Below are positions 1 to 8,854 of a DNA stretch of 64,000 nt, one piece after another. This stretch comes from Kaistella treverensis. Its GTDB lineage: Bacteria > Bacteroidota > Bacteroidia > Flavobacteriales > Weeksellaceae. A program made the translations under genes and the position numbers. The notes beneath the pieces were generated by a model. That model saw nothing but the letters and a program-made list of their open reading frames with translations. It did not search any database and was not told the origin of the DNA. Positions within the stretch are counted from its first letter, which is position 1. Every line of letters begins with the position of its first letter. The DNA is taken from the NCBI RefSeq assembly GCF_900114045.1, contig NZ_FORQ01000001.1, forward strand, positions 868,001 to 932,000, read 5' to 3'.

Positions 1-685
1 TTTTCTTTACACGGTCTATATCTGTACTTCCCGGCATTTCCACGGAAATTCTTCCGGTTCCCGGCACACGCTGCACATTTGGCTGTGTAACACCCATTTT
101 GTCGATACGCGTACGGATAACTTCGTAAGCAGCACTTTCAGAGGCGCTGATTTTATTTCGTACGACATTTTTCACCTCTTCGTCGGTAGAGTTGTATTTA
201 ATTTCGGTAAGATTGGTGTTCCCGAAAATTTCCGGGTCTGCCAGTTTCAGGTTGGTACCTTTTTCTTTATTTACCGCATCAAACTCAATAAAGAAATTAT
301 CGATATAATTTTTGGTTGAATTTTTCTGCGCTTTTTCCGTTCTGTCAAGGGCTTCCAGAAGAATTGGATTGGTAGAGTATTGTGTTAAATCATTAACCAA
401 ATCTCTTTGGTTAATTTCCAACAGCACGTTAATACCACCTTTCAAATCCAGACCCAGCTTCATTTCTCTTTCTTTCGCCCGCGAATAATACAATTTTGTA
501 AAACCCAGGTTCAGCGTGTCTTTAGAAAGACGAGCCATTTCTTTCTGATATTTTACAGGGTCACCGCCAGCCAGTGCAGTTGCCTGCCTTTCGATTTTAC
601 CAGCATACCATGTTGGTAACAATTCATTTAGACAAATAAGTCCCAGAATAATCGCAACCAGCGTAATAAGTCCTTTTCCTTGCAT
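1..685 (-). CDS. secDF: SecD/SecF-type protein translocase subunit, N-terminal part (cut by window edge)
   Basis: Reading leftward from the ATG at 685, 228 codons are open and run off the window. The protein starts with one hydrophobic helix (about residues 5-25) and then carries the SecD signature LGLDLKGGINVLLE near residue 77, followed by a periplasmic P1-type region. SecD/SecF use the proton gradient to pull preproteins through SecYEG. In Bacteroidetes the two are usually fused into one protein of about 1000 residues, which is inferred here because only the SecD start is visible. A -7 box TATATTTG lies 34 bp upstream of the ATG. Confidence 0.9.
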   Translation of the reverse strand, partial: MQGKGLITLVAIILGLICLNELLPTWYAGKIERQATALAGGDPVKYQKEMARLSKDTLNLGFTKLYYSRAKEREMKLGLDLKGGINVLLEINQRDLVNDLTQYSTNPILLEALDRTEKAQKNSTKNYIDNFFIEFDAVNKEKGTNLKLADPEIFGNTNLTEIKYNSTDEEVKNVVRNKISASESAAYEVIRTRIDKMGVTQPNVQRVPGTGRISVEMPGSTDIDRVKK

Positions 686-719
686 TGTTAATAGTTTACA
701 ACATTAAAATTATAGTCGG

Positions 720-727
720 CAAATATA
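720..727 (-). promoter_or_regulatory. Candidate -7 box of secDF
   Basis: TATATTTG on the minus strand matches the Bacteroidetes consensus TAnnTTTG and lies 34 bp before the secDF ATG. No convincing -33 TTG at the usual 17-23 bp spacing. Confidence 0.45.
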
Positions 728-819
728 ATGATTTTCAATATAATTAAGAATGTTTTAACAATTTCCTTTCGAAATTAAAATATAAACTTGTACCTGTTAA
801 TTTTAAAGTATAAAACCAG

Positions 820-980
820 AAAAATTTGCCGGTGTTTGGGCAAATTTTTCCGATCTGGAAGTAGAACTATTTTCAGATTTAAATTCCATCAGCTAAAAAT
901 TTCCTGCTATAATGGTATTTATTTTAAATTTTTAAAACACCTAAATCTGAAAATTTTACCGTTTTAACGCCCAATTTTTT
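820..980. repeat. Three copies of the dispersed GCC-N8-GGC palindrome in a 388-bp gene-free gap
   Basis: The gap 686-1073 between the divergent secDF and SDR genes holds no credible gene. It contains a perfect copy at 820-849 (11-bp arms AAAAATTTGCC / GGCAAATTTTT around 8 nt) and two degenerate copies at about 895-925 and 951-980. Because the genes diverge, these copies cannot be terminators of the flanking genes. Confidence 0.65.
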
Positions 981-1073
981 CGCGTTTAAGTTTAATAATA
1001 AAACCTCCGAAAGCTGAAAAACAGAAAGTTGCATAAAAATTGATGCCTCTTTTGCAAACAAAAACCCGGTATT

Positions 1074-2081
1074 ATGAAAGATAAAGACATCAGTTACGGC
1101 GCTTTACACGGCAAAACGGTGGTTATTACAGGCGGCACCAGCGGCATCGGTCGCGCAGCTGCAGAAGCTTTCGCTCTGGAAGGTTGCAACGTCGTCATCG
1201 GCGCGCGCGGAAAGCAGGGATTAGATGAAACAGTTTCGCTCTGCCACGATTTGGGCGTTGTCGCTCTCGGTGTTCAAACTGATGTTTCAGACGCGTCGCA
1301 GGTTCAGAATTTAGCTGAAAAAGCTTTGCAGTTCAATGGCAGAATTGATGTTTGGGTGAATAATGCCGGAGTAATGGCAAGCGGAAAATTCGAAGAAATC
1401 CCGATTGAAACCACCGATCAGGTCATTAAAACCAATCTTCTGGGTTTTGTTCACGGCGCACACGCCGTCATTCCGATTTTTAAAAAGCAGGGCGAAGGTG
1501 TTTTAATTAATAATGTTTCCATCGGCGGTTGGATGCCGGCTCCCTATTCTACCGCATATTCCACCACAAAATTCGGTATCCGCGGAATGGTGGAAGGTCT
1601 GCAGGGCGAACTTTCCAATGAACCAAATATCCACATCGTCGGTTTATATGCCGGAATCCAGCGTTCTACCGGAAATATGCACTCCGCAAAATACAGCGGC
1701 CTCAATTTTAAAATTCCACCTTTTTCCGTAGATCCTCGACAGCTGGCAGCGCAAATGGTGGAAGCAGCAAAAAATCCGCAAAAAAGCATTATCACCGACG
1801 GTTATGCGAAAATGGCGAAAATTATGTATAGCTTTTTTCCGGAAACCATCATCAATACAGCATCGGCGCTTTTGCGTCTCAATATGAAACCCGACGCAAA
1901 TACCAATACCGATGGAAATGTGCGGCGACCCTCGAAAGATCCGCACCGGATTTACGGTGAAATGGCGGTAAAATTACCATCGAAAAAAACGCAGACTTTA
2001 ATGATGACCGTTGTAGGTGTCGCACTCGGATTTTTACTTGTAAATGCAGCAACCAAAAATAAAGTTCAACAAGAAGAATAA
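1074..2081 (+). CDS. Short-chain dehydrogenase/reductase with C-terminal membrane helix
   Basis: A 335-residue classical SDR. The Rossmann loop TGGTSGIG is at 19-26, NNAG at 96-99, and the catalytic residues are Ser149, Tyr162 and Lys166 (YSTTK). It is about 80 residues longer than a typical SDR. The extra tail ends in one hydrophobic helix (about 309-327, TLMMTVVGVALGFLLVNAA), so the enzyme is probably anchored in the inner membrane with the catalytic domain in the cytosol. Substrate unknown. It is monocistronic and followed by palindromic repeats. Start ATG chosen because it sits just before the first beta strand. Confidence 0.85.
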   Translation: MKDKDISYGALHGKTVVITGGTSGIGRAAAEAFALEGCNVVIGARGKQGLDETVSLCHDLGVVALGVQTDVSDASQVQNLAEKALQFNGRIDVWVNNAGVMASGKFEEIPIETTDQVIKTNLLGFVHGAHAVIPIFKKQGEGVLINNVSIGGWMPAPYSTAYSTTKFGIRGMVEGLQGELSNEPNIHIVGLYAGIQRSTGNMHSAKYSGLNFKIPPFSVDPRQLAAQMVEAAKNPQKSIITDGYAKMAKIMYSFFPETIINTASALLRLNMKPDANTNTDGNVRRPSKDPHRIYGEMAVKLPSKKTQTLMMTVVGVALGFLLVNAATKNKVQQEE

Positions 2082-2082
2082 T

Positions 2083-2173
2083 AAAAATTTGGCCCTTTAA
2101 CAGCGAATTTTTTTTAATTAAATTTCTCTCATTCTAATATGAAAAAATATGCCGCTTTAGGGGCATATTTTTT
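2083..2173. repeat. Two copies of the dispersed palindrome; the second is terminator-like
   Basis: A degenerate copy (2083-2115) begins directly after the SDR stop codon. A near-perfect copy follows at 2142-2173, with arms AAAAAATATGCC / GGCATATTTTTT and a long T tract. The second copy probably ends SDR transcription. Confidence 0.6.
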
Positions 2174-2206
2174 TTGATTTGCTGATGATAAATTTAAAAA
2201 TTTATT

Positions 2207-2394
2207 TCACTTTTTCCAGACATCTTTTAGCGAATCGACGTCATTATCCCGAAAAGCTTTTACCATAGAAAGTCCTTCGATAAAATGATTGGCGTAGATC
2301 GAAACGTTATTAAACATTTCCGAGCGCTCAATTTCGGCAGTTGTCTGGTTTTATTTATCTCAGTTAGTTTTAATAAAATTTCGTCGGTGTTCAT
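2207..2394 (-). pseudogene. Small gene (about 62 codons) broken by a one-base frameshift
   Basis: From the ATG at 2394 the frame reads MNTDEILLKLTEINKT. Near 2346 the coding-like sequence moves to another frame and continues TAEIERSEMFNNVSIYANHF to the stop at 2207. The total length is 188 nt, one base short of a multiple of three, so a single missing base would give a 62-residue soluble, helical, acidic protein. It lies 41 bp downstream of rlmF on the same strand. The gene may be truly broken, or one base may have been lost in sequencing. Family not recognised. Confidence 0.5.
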
Positions 2395-2435
2395 CAATAA
2401 TTTATTTTGAAAAAAACACCCATTTAGCCGCCAAT

Positions 2436-3401
2436 TTATTTTGTACGCCAGCGCGTCTCGCGCCATTTTTTCTGATCTTCTTTGGTAAGAAAAGTCCAGG
2501 CGATAATGCGGCTGGATTTATTGCCGGTGCCGAGCGGAATGGTTTTCAGTCCAGTGACTTCAAAGTCATTTAAAGTTTTATAAATTCCCTTCAAATTCGA
2601 TTGTTTCGAAACCAAAGTCGAAAACCAATAGCAGTTTTCCGAAAATTCCTTACTCTCGGCCATCATTTTGTGGATGAAAGCCGCTTCGCCACCGTCGTAA
2701 ATCAGCTCGCTCTGAAGTCCGGAAAAATTTAGCTCTGCTTTTTTTACCTGCTTTTTGACCAAATTTTGCACTTTTCGGCGCGAGCCTTTTTCAGCATCTT
2801 CATTCGACGCGTGAAATGGCGGATTGCAGAAAGTCAAATCGATTTTTTCTTCATTTTCGATAATGCCTTTAAAAATCTGATGCGAATCTTTCTGAAACCG
2901 AAGAGTGATTTTATCTTTCAGCTTTGGATTTTCGTCCACAATTTTCTGGGCTGAATCGAGGGATTTTTCGTCAATATCTGAACCGATAAAATTCCATCCA
3001 TATTCGGCAACACCGATGATCGGGTAAACTGCGCTGGCACCAACACCGATATCAAGACAGGTGATTTTTTCACCTTCCGGCATCGTTCCGAAATTGCTTT
3101 GCGAAAGCAAATCTGCCATAAAATGGATATAATCTGCGCGGCCAGGAATTGGTGGTGTGAGGTTTTCATCCGGAAAATCCCACTTTTCAATGCCGTAATA
3201 ATGATGAAGCAGCGCTTTATTTAAAAGTTTCACCGCGGCGGGATTTGCGAAATCCAATGAATTTTCGCCGTATTTATTGGGCTTTATATGCTTTTCCAAG
3301 TCGGGCTGAACTTTAAGCAAAGCTTCCAGATCATATTTTTCGCGGTTTTTATTTCGCGGGTGAAGGCGTGCTTTTTCAGTTATATTTTTTTCTGATGACA
3401 T
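2436..3401 (-). CDS. rlmF: 23S rRNA (adenine-1618-N6)-methyltransferase RlmF
   Basis: A 321-residue protein close to the size of E. coli RlmF. It starts with the family signature LHPRNKNREKYD, followed by the SAM-binding loop LDIGVGASAVYP (116-127) and the N6-adenine methylase motif NPPF (193-196). It transfers a methyl group from SAM to A1618 of 23S rRNA in the cytosol. A broken small gene lies just downstream. A half copy of the intergenic palindrome touches its start codon (3401-3430). A near-consensus -7 box (TATATTTA) is upstream. Confidence 0.9.
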   Translation of the reverse strand: MSSEKNITEKARLHPRNKNREKYDLEALLKVQPDLEKHIKPNKYGENSLDFANPAAVKLLNKALLHHYYGIEKWDFPDENLTPPIPGRADYIHFMADLLSQSNFGTMPEGEKITCLDIGVGASAVYPIIGVAEYGWNFIGSDIDEKSLDSAQKIVDENPKLKDKITLRFQKDSHQIFKGIIENEEKIDLTFCNPPFHASNEDAEKGSRRKVQNLVKKQVKKAELNFSGLQSELIYDGGEAAFIHKMMAESKEFSENCYWFSTLVSKQSNLKGIYKTLNDFEVTGLKTIPLGTGNKSSRIIAWTFLTKEDQKKWRETRWRTK

Positions 3402-3474
3402 TTTTTGGGCGTTATTTGGGCAAATTTTTAGTAAATATAAAGGAAAACGAGGCGTTTAAAAATAATCAAATTAA

Positions 3475-3498
3475 AAAAGCGACTTTTCAGCCGCTTTT
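3475..3498 (-). terminator. Terminator of hemN
   Basis: Stem AAAAGCG / CGCTTTT (7 bp) with a 10-nt loop, immediately after the hemN stop; T-rich on the minus strand. Confidence 0.7.
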
Positions 3499-3501
3499 AT
3501 T

Positions 3502-4860
3502 TTAAATCGTCATTGAAAATATTCGGGTTTCGGGTTTATTCCGAAGCATGCGAAGATCAAAAGTCATCGCGACATTTCTGGTGAAAGCGCGGCCTCTTTC
3601 GGTAATTTTAATGGAATTTTCAGAAATTTCCACCAAACCGTCGGCTTCCATTTCTTCTAAGGCTTTCAAGGAATTTTCAATTTCGGGGAAGCTGTTCTGC
3701 AAATCCCAGGAAGTTTCCAGACGGCACATCAAGTTCAAAATATGTTTTCTGATAATTAAATCTTCTTCATTTAAAACATGACCTTTCACCACAGGAATAA
3801 TGCCTTCTTCCACGAGTTTCTGGTATTCTTCAACGGTTTTATTGCTTTGCGCAAAGGCGTACCAGGAATCGGAAATCGCGGACATCCCCAGACCAACCAT
3901 CAGTTTGGTTTTGCTGGAAGTGTAACCCATGAAATTCCGGTGAATTTCGCCTGAAATCATGGATTGGTAAAGGTCATCGTGCGGCAAAGCGAAATGGTCC
4001 ATTCCCACTTCAATGTAGCCCAATTCTTCGAGCAATTTTTTACCGTTGGTATATAGTTTACGTTTTTCTTCGCCGCTTGGCAAATCATTTTCATCGAAAC
4101 CTCTTTGCCCAACGCCTTTAATCCACGGCACGTGCGCGTAAGAATAAAACGCCAAACGGTCTGGCTTCAGCTCTAAAGTTTTGCGGATGGTGAATTCCAT
4201 TTTTTCCCAGGTGTGGAAAGGCAAACCGAAAACCAAATCATGAGAAATGCTTCTGTAGCCAATTTCTCGGGCCATTTCGGTCACATTTTTTACATTTTCA
4301 AAAGGCTGGATTCTGTTGATGGCTTTCTGAACTGTCGGGTCATAATCCTGCACGCCAAAACTTGCGCGGCGGAAACCGAGATCATATAAAGTCTGTAAAT
4401 GTTCCCGCGTTGTATTATTCGGGTGACCTTCAAAAGAAAATTCCGGATGCTCAGCGATTTCTGCTTTTGCAAAAATACCTTCAAGCAAAATTCTCAGGTT
4501 TGCGGGAGAGAAAAATGTCGGTGTGCCGCCGCCGAGGTGAAGTTCTTTAATTTTCGGTGTTCTGCCGAATACTTTTAAATATAAATCCCATTCCTTTAAA
4601 ACCGATTCCAGATACGGCGTTTCTACGGAATGCTGTTTCGTGATTCGCTTGTGGCAAGCACAAAAAGTGCATAACTGCTCGCAAAACGGCAGGTGAATAT
4701 AGAGCGAAATACCTTCGGTATCGTTGGTTTCATTAAAGGTTTTAATTACAGATTTTTGCCACAAATCGCCGGTAAAACTCGCGTCGTCCCAAAAAGGAAC
4801 GGTTGGATAAGAGGTGTAGCGCGGGCCGGGAATATTATATTTGTCGATTAAAGAATTCAT
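3502..4860 (-). CDS. hemN: Oxygen-independent coproporphyrinogen III oxidase (radical SAM)
   Basis: A 452-residue protein, the length of E. coli HemN. It begins YNIPGPRYTSYPT and carries the radical-SAM cluster C60-x3-C64-x2-C67 plus the HemN-specific extra Cys69 (CEQLCTFCAC). GGGTPTF (SAM binding) and the C-terminal HemN domain follow. It decarboxylates coproporphyrinogen III to protoporphyrinogen IX without oxygen, allowing haem synthesis at low oxygen. Monocistronic, with a hairpin terminator right after the stop and a TACTTTTG -7 box upstream. The conserved extra cysteine favours true HemN over HemW-like paralogues. Confidence 0.93.
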   Translation of the reverse strand: MNSLIDKYNIPGPRYTSYPTVPFWDDASFTGDLWQKSVIKTFNETNDTEGISLYIHLPFCEQLCTFCACHKRITKQHSVETPYLESVLKEWDLYLKVFGRTPKIKELHLGGGTPTFFSPANLRILLEGIFAKAEIAEHPEFSFEGHPNNTTREHLQTLYDLGFRRASFGVQDYDPTVQKAINRIQPFENVKNVTEMAREIGYRSISHDLVFGLPFHTWEKMEFTIRKTLELKPDRLAFYSYAHVPWIKGVGQRGFDENDLPSGEEKRKLYTNGKKLLEELGYIEVGMDHFALPHDDLYQSMISGEIHRNFMGYTSSKTKLMVGLGMSAISDSWYAFAQSNKTVEEYQKLVEEGIIPVVKGHVLNEEDLIIRKHILNLMCRLETSWDLQNSFPEIENSLKALEEMEADGLVEISENSIKITERGRAFTRNVAMTFDLRMLRNKPETRIFSMTI

Positions 4861-4906
4861 CGGAAGTAGATTTTATTTCGGAATTTCGTTTTGAAATTTC
4901 ACTGTG

Positions 4907-4914
4907 CAAAAGTA
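4907..4914 (-). promoter_or_regulatory. Candidate -7 box of hemN
   Basis: TACTTTTG on the minus strand matches TAnnTTTG, 46 bp before the hemN ATG. Confidence 0.45.
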
Positions 4915-5007
4915 CAAAATAAGTTAACGATGCTGAAAGGAAACACCGAAAGTTCTACCGCGCGATAATGAGTTTAGTCAGGTTTAAAATAAATTTTGGA
5001 AAAGAAT

Positions 5008-6033
5008 TTATTTAGTTTTCGTGTTGATTTTCATTTTAATAATGCGGTTTTTACCGGCAAAAACGAGGTTATTTTCATCAATCCAATCGCAGACGTACAG
5101 GCCTTTTTCTTCGGAAATGGTTTTCCACGTTTTGCCGTAATCCTCAGAAAATTCGATGTTTAGGTCGCCGACGGCGATGATGTCTTTTCCGTTGGAATTC
5201 GGGCGGAATTTCACGCAGGTTTTGTAGCCGCCATTTTTTCCGGAAGCCTGAATTTGCCAGGTTTTTCCGCCGTTTTTAGTTGTAGCGATATTGTTGATGT
5301 TTTCCGCTTGTTTCATATAATCGCCGCCTACAGCAATTCCAAAATTTTCATCTAAGAAATCGATGGAATAAATTCCCTGCGAAGAAGTTCCCTGAACGAA
5401 CGGCGTTTCAAAAATTTGAATTTTTCCCGTTGTAAGGTTTAGTTTTAAAGTCCTTGAAGCAATGCCGCCGGTCGCAATCCAAATTGCATTATTAAAGCCG
5501 GCAATGTTTGTATTGCTTGCAGCAAAAGCGGCTTCGCCTTTTTTAAGTTTAACCTCATCGTGAAGAAAATTTATTTCGAACTTATTGTGATCTGAAAATT
5601 TTGCCAGTTTTAACTTTAAATTTTCTTCGGGATCGCTAAAGCTGAAAAAATTTTCACCATTAAAAAATAAGGCGTCGTAGAAGGCATTTTTTGCAGAATC
5701 GGTGTAGATGATTTCCGACTGCATTGTTTTCTTATCGATTTTAAAAAAGTACGCCGGACTTTCAATATTGATGGCGTAAAAATGCGTTTGGTTTTGAGCT
5801 AAAGTCCGGAACTGCAGATTTTTTTCGAACAATTTCACCTGTTTTTTGTCGGTTGAATCGCATAGATTTACATAACCAAATTTTGAATCCGTTCCGGAAT
5901 ACCAAACTTTTCCATCCCAGATTTCTAAAGCACGAATGGAAATATTGTCATTTAACAAAGTTTGAATTTCAACTTTTTGAGCGAAACTCCACATATTTAA
6001 AAAAGCAAAAATACACAGCAAAAATTTTTTCAT
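5008..6033 (-). CDS. Secreted BNR/YCF48-like repeat protein
   Basis: A 341-residue protein with a signal peptide (MKKFLLCIFAFLNMWSFAQ). It contains repeated beta-propeller blades with the BNR/Asp-box pattern, for example NGGKTWQ and DYGKTWKT near residues 250 and 297. Such proteins are usually annotated as oxidoreductase, sialidase-like or photosystem II assembly-like, but no catalytic residues can be pointed to here. Probably periplasmic or exported. No T9SS C-terminal domain is seen. It lies 46 bp downstream of the permease but behind a terminator, so probably has its own promoter. Confidence 0.75.
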   Translation of the reverse strand: MKKFLLCIFAFLNMWSFAQKVEIQTLLNDNISIRALEIWDGKVWYSGTDSKFGYVNLCDSTDKKQVKLFEKNLQFRTLAQNQTHFYAINIESPAYFFKIDKKTMQSEIIYTDSAKNAFYDALFFNGENFFSFSDPEENLKLKLAKFSDHNKFEINFLHDEVKLKKGEAAFAASNTNIAGFNNAIWIATGGIASRTLKLNLTTGKIQIFETPFVQGTSSQGIYSIDFLDENFGIAVGGDYMKQAENINNIATTKNGGKTWQIQASGKNGGYKTCVKFRPNSNGKDIIAVGDLNIEFSEDYGKTWKTISEEKGLYVCDWIDENNLVFAGKNRIIKMKINTKTK

Positions 6034-6052
6034 TGTTGATTATTTTTAAAAA

Positions 6053-6073
6053 ATCCCGCTAAAAAGGCGGGAT
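6053..6073 (-). terminator. Terminator of the amino-acid permease
   Basis: Perfect 7-bp stem ATCCCGC / GCGGGAT with a 7-nt loop, followed by T6 on the minus strand, just after the permease stop. Confidence 0.8.
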
Positions 6074-6079
6074 CTTATT

Positions 6080-7555
6080 TTATTTTTGATTCATTTTCGA
6101 ATGCTTTCTACTGTAAACAAAATAGATTATCAAGCCGAGCAAGAGCCAAATTCCCAAACGCTCCCAGCTTTCGATCGGTAAACCTGCCATCAAAGCGACG
6201 CAGATGATAACGCCGAGAATGGGTAAAAACGGAACAAAAGGAACGCGGAAACCACGCACGGCATTCGGATTCGTTTTTCTCATCACGATCACGCCAATAC
6301 AAACCAAAGCAAACGCAAACAAAGTTCCGATACTTACCATGTGACCCAGATCGGAAACCGGCACAAATCCCGCGAACAAACTCACGAAAATCATGAAAAT
6401 AACGTTGGTTTTCCATGGGGTGTGTCTTTTTTCACTAACATCGCTGAAGAATTTTGGCAACAAACCGTCGATACTCATACTGTAGAAAACGCGGCTTTGG
6501 CCCATCAGCATCACCAACATTACCGAAGTGTAGCCCGCAATAATCGCGATGGTTAATGCTGAATTAAGGAAAGTATAACCAGTTTTAGCAAACGCAGTAG
6601 TTACCGGACTTGCATCACCTTTGAAATTCAGATAGTTTTCTAGACCTGTCAAAACGTATGAAAACAAGACATATAAAATGGTACAGATGATCAGGGAACC
6701 AATGATACCGATTGGCATTCCTTTCTGTGGGTTTTTTGCTTCCTGCGCAGCCGTACTTACCGCATCAAAACCGATGAAAGCAAAAAATACAACTCCAGCA
6801 CCGCGTAAAATTCCGCTCCAGCCGTAGTGCCCGAAATATTCACTGTTGAAAAACTCAAAAAAGCCCATTTGACCTTGATTCATCAAAACTTCACCTTGAT
6901 TCACTGGAATGAATGGCGTATGATTTTCGGGATTGATGAAACCCCAACCAAGTGCGATAAACACAAGAACTACGGTTACTTTTAGGATTACGAGAACGTT
7001 ATTGATAAATGCAGATTCTTTAGTACCTCTAATTAGAAGCAATGAAAGTAGGCAAATAATTAAAATCGCAGGTAAATTTACATAACCTGGAGTTTCATCC
7101 CAGGGACCATGTAGAACTGAATTTGGTAACTCGATGCCAAATGTCAAGAGGAATTTCGCCACATATTGTGACCACGAAGCGGCTACCGTAGCGGCGCCCA
7201 AGGCATATTCCAGCACCAAATCCCAACCGATAATCCAGGCGATAAATTCACCCATTGTTGCGTAGGAGTACGTGTATGCGCTACCCGCGATCGGAATCAT
7301 GGAGGCAAATTCAGCGTAACATAAACCTGCAAACGCACAACCTAGCGCAGCTAAAATAAAAGAATAAGTTACCGCAGGACCAGCATTATCTGCAGCGGCG
7401 ATTCCGGTAAGAGAAAACAGTCCGGCTCCGATAATTGCACCGATTCCTAAAGCTACAAGAGAAGTCGCGCTGAGCGTTCTCTTAAGACCTTTTTCTGATT
7501 CTTCGGCAGTTTCTAAAAGCTGACTGAGGGATTTCGTTTTCCAAAGATTTGACAT
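6080..7555 (-). CDS. APC-superfamily (CAT-type) amino acid permease
   Basis: A 491-residue polytopic membrane protein with about 12-14 helices. It has the APC signature in helix 1 (LGIGAIIGAGLFSLTG) and the conserved stretches FIGFDAVSTAAQEAKNPQKG and VLMLMGQSRVFYSMS. It matches the cationic amino acid transporter branch and probably imports amino acids across the inner membrane by proton symport; the substrate cannot be read from sequence. Monocistronic, closed by a strong hairpin. A -7 box TATTTTTG lies 22 bp upstream. Confidence 0.88.
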   Translation of the reverse strand: MSNLWKTKSLSQLLETAEESEKGLKRTLSATSLVALGIGAIIGAGLFSLTGIAAADNAGPAVTYSFILAALGCAFAGLCYAEFASMIPIAGSAYTYSYATMGEFIAWIIGWDLVLEYALGAATVAASWSQYVAKFLLTFGIELPNSVLHGPWDETPGYVNLPAILIICLLSLLLIRGTKESAFINNVLVILKVTVVLVFIALGWGFINPENHTPFIPVNQGEVLMNQGQMGFFEFFNSEYFGHYGWSGILRGAGVVFFAFIGFDAVSTAAQEAKNPQKGMPIGIIGSLIICTILYVLFSYVLTGLENYLNFKGDASPVTTAFAKTGYTFLNSALTIAIIAGYTSVMLVMLMGQSRVFYSMSIDGLLPKFFSDVSEKRHTPWKTNVIFMIFVSLFAGFVPVSDLGHMVSIGTLFAFALVCIGVIVMRKTNPNAVRGFRVPFVPFLPILGVIICVALMAGLPIESWERLGIWLLLGLIIYFVYSRKHSKMNQK

Positions 7556-7576
7556 TTTTTATTTGTTTAAGATTTC

Positions 7577-7584
7577 CAAAAATA
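7577..7584 (-). promoter_or_regulatory. Candidate -7 box of the permease
   Basis: TATTTTTG on the minus strand, 22 bp before the permease ATG; no clear -33 element. Confidence 0.4.
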
Positions 7585-7756
7585 TAAAAATTTAGTAATT
7601 ATTAACGTTTTTACCTCAAAAAACTTTTACAATCGCCAACTGAAAGTAGTAAAAAGCTGACTTTCATGATAAAGAATGAATTTGCGCATTTTTCATTTTA
7701 AAACTTAAAAGATTTAATGGTAAAAGCTGCTTTTGAAAATTGGTTAACTTTATTGG

Positions 7757-8365
7757 ATGATTTTAAAAGATATTTTTGAAGAAGAATTGGTAAAGGAAAT
7801 CGAAGCATCGGGAAACCTGAAACATTTTACCGCCGGCGAAACCATCGTAAATATGGATGCTTATATCAAAAGTATTCCGGTGGTGTTTTCGGGCAGCATC
7901 AAAGTCATCCGAAGCGAAGAAGACGGCAGAGAAATTTTGCTTTATTATTTAACGCCGGGCGAAAGTTGCATCGTTTCAATTCTGGCCGGAATGAAAAATG
8001 AAACTTCAAAAATCACAGCGATTGTGGAAGAAGACGCAGACATCATGCTGATTCCGACAGACAAAGCCAAAGAATGGGTGAAAAAATATCCGGCTTGGAC
8101 GGCATTTATTTTCGATTTGTATCAGAAGCGTTTTGAAGAATTGCTGGATGTGGTGAATTCCGTGGCCTTTCAGAAAGCAGATACGCGTTTGCTGCACCTC
8201 ATTAGACAGAAAGCGCAGCTTTATAATTCCAAAGAAATTTCGGTGACGCATCAGCAGCTGGCGGACGAACTCGGCATTACGCGCGAAGCAACGAGCCGCG
8301 TTTTAAAGCAAATGGAAAAAGAGAAAATTCTACAGCTTTCGCGGAGTAAAATTAAGCTTCTGTGA
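7757..8365 (+). CDS. Crp/Fnr-family transcriptional regulator
   Basis: A 202-residue protein with a cyclic-nucleotide-binding-like beta-roll (about 20-120) and a C-terminal winged helix-turn-helix (about 160-200, THQQLADELGITREATSRVL). It lacks the N-terminal cysteine cluster of FNR, so it is not an Fe-S oxygen sensor of that type; the ligand is unknown. The rhodanese gene follows 67 bp downstream. This pairing of a Crp/Fnr regulator with a sulfurtransferase is common in Bacteroidetes and suggests a sulfur or redox stress signal (inference). Confidence 0.87.
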   Translation: MILKDIFEEELVKEIEASGNLKHFTAGETIVNMDAYIKSIPVVFSGSIKVIRSEEDGREILLYYLTPGESCIVSILAGMKNETSKITAIVEEDADIMLIPTDKAKEWVKKYPAWTAFIFDLYQKRFEELLDVVNSVAFQKADTRLLHLIRQKAQLYNSKEISVTHQQLADELGITREATSRVLKQMEKEKILQLSRSKIKLL

Positions 8366-8397
8366 TGTAGATTACGGTACGCGCAGTTTCAGCAGTT

Positions 8398-8405
8398 TAC
8401 TTTTG
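8398..8405 (+). promoter_or_regulatory. Candidate -7 box of the rhodanese gene
   Basis: TACTTTTG matches TAnnTTTG and lies 27 bp before the rhodanese ATG, so this gene may be transcribed separately from the regulator. Confidence 0.45.
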
Positions 8406-8432
8406 CATCATCAATCAATTAAAATTTAAAAA

Positions 8433-8744
8433 ATGTTAGATGCAATTAATAATTTTTTCGGTTTCAGTAAAACCGATTTTGCCGAACTGGTAAAAAACGG
8501 TGCAACAATCGTAGACGTGCGCAGCAAAGGTGAATACGCGGGCGGTCACATCAAAGGTTCGGTGAATATTCCGGTGGATCAGCTGGAAAATAATTTGGGC
8601 AAACTAAAGGATAAAAGTAAAACCATTATCACGTGTTGCGCTTCCGGAATGCGAAGTGCTTCAGCGAAGACCATCCTTCAGAAAAATGGTTTTACGGATG
8701 TGCACAATGGCGGCGGTTGGGCAAGTTTAAACCAGAAAATATAA
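8433..8744 (+). CDS. Single-domain rhodanese-like sulfurtransferase
   Basis: A 103-residue cytosolic protein with one rhodanese domain. It has the CH2A-like motif DVRSKGEYAGGHIKGSVNIP (28-47) and an active loop CASGMR with catalytic Cys69, preceded by a second Cys68. It probably carries persulfide sulfur (thiosulfate or a protein persulfide). No signal peptide, unlike many PspE-like proteins. It follows the Crp/Fnr regulator and ends at a palindromic terminator. Confidence 0.88.
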   Translation: MLDAINNFFGFSKTDFAELVKNGATIVDVRSKGEYAGGHIKGSVNIPVDQLENNLGKLKDKSKTIITCCASGMRSASAKTILQKNGFTDVHNGGGWASLNQKI

Positions 8745-8749
8745 AAATA

Positions 8750-8822
8750 TGCCCAAAATGCGCCGAAAAAAATGACGCGTTCTTTTTCAAATAAAAATAT
8801 GCCGCTAAAACGGCATTTTTTT
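8750..8822 (+). terminator. Palindromic repeat pair; the second copy is the rhodanese terminator
   Basis: A degenerate copy at about 8750-8771 is followed at 8793-8822 by ATGCCG-CTAAAA-CGGCAT inside A/T flanks with a T7 tail, a good intrinsic terminator. Confidence 0.7.
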
Positions 8823-8854
8823 CTTTTATAGCTATTTAGAATTCTGTTCGTAAG

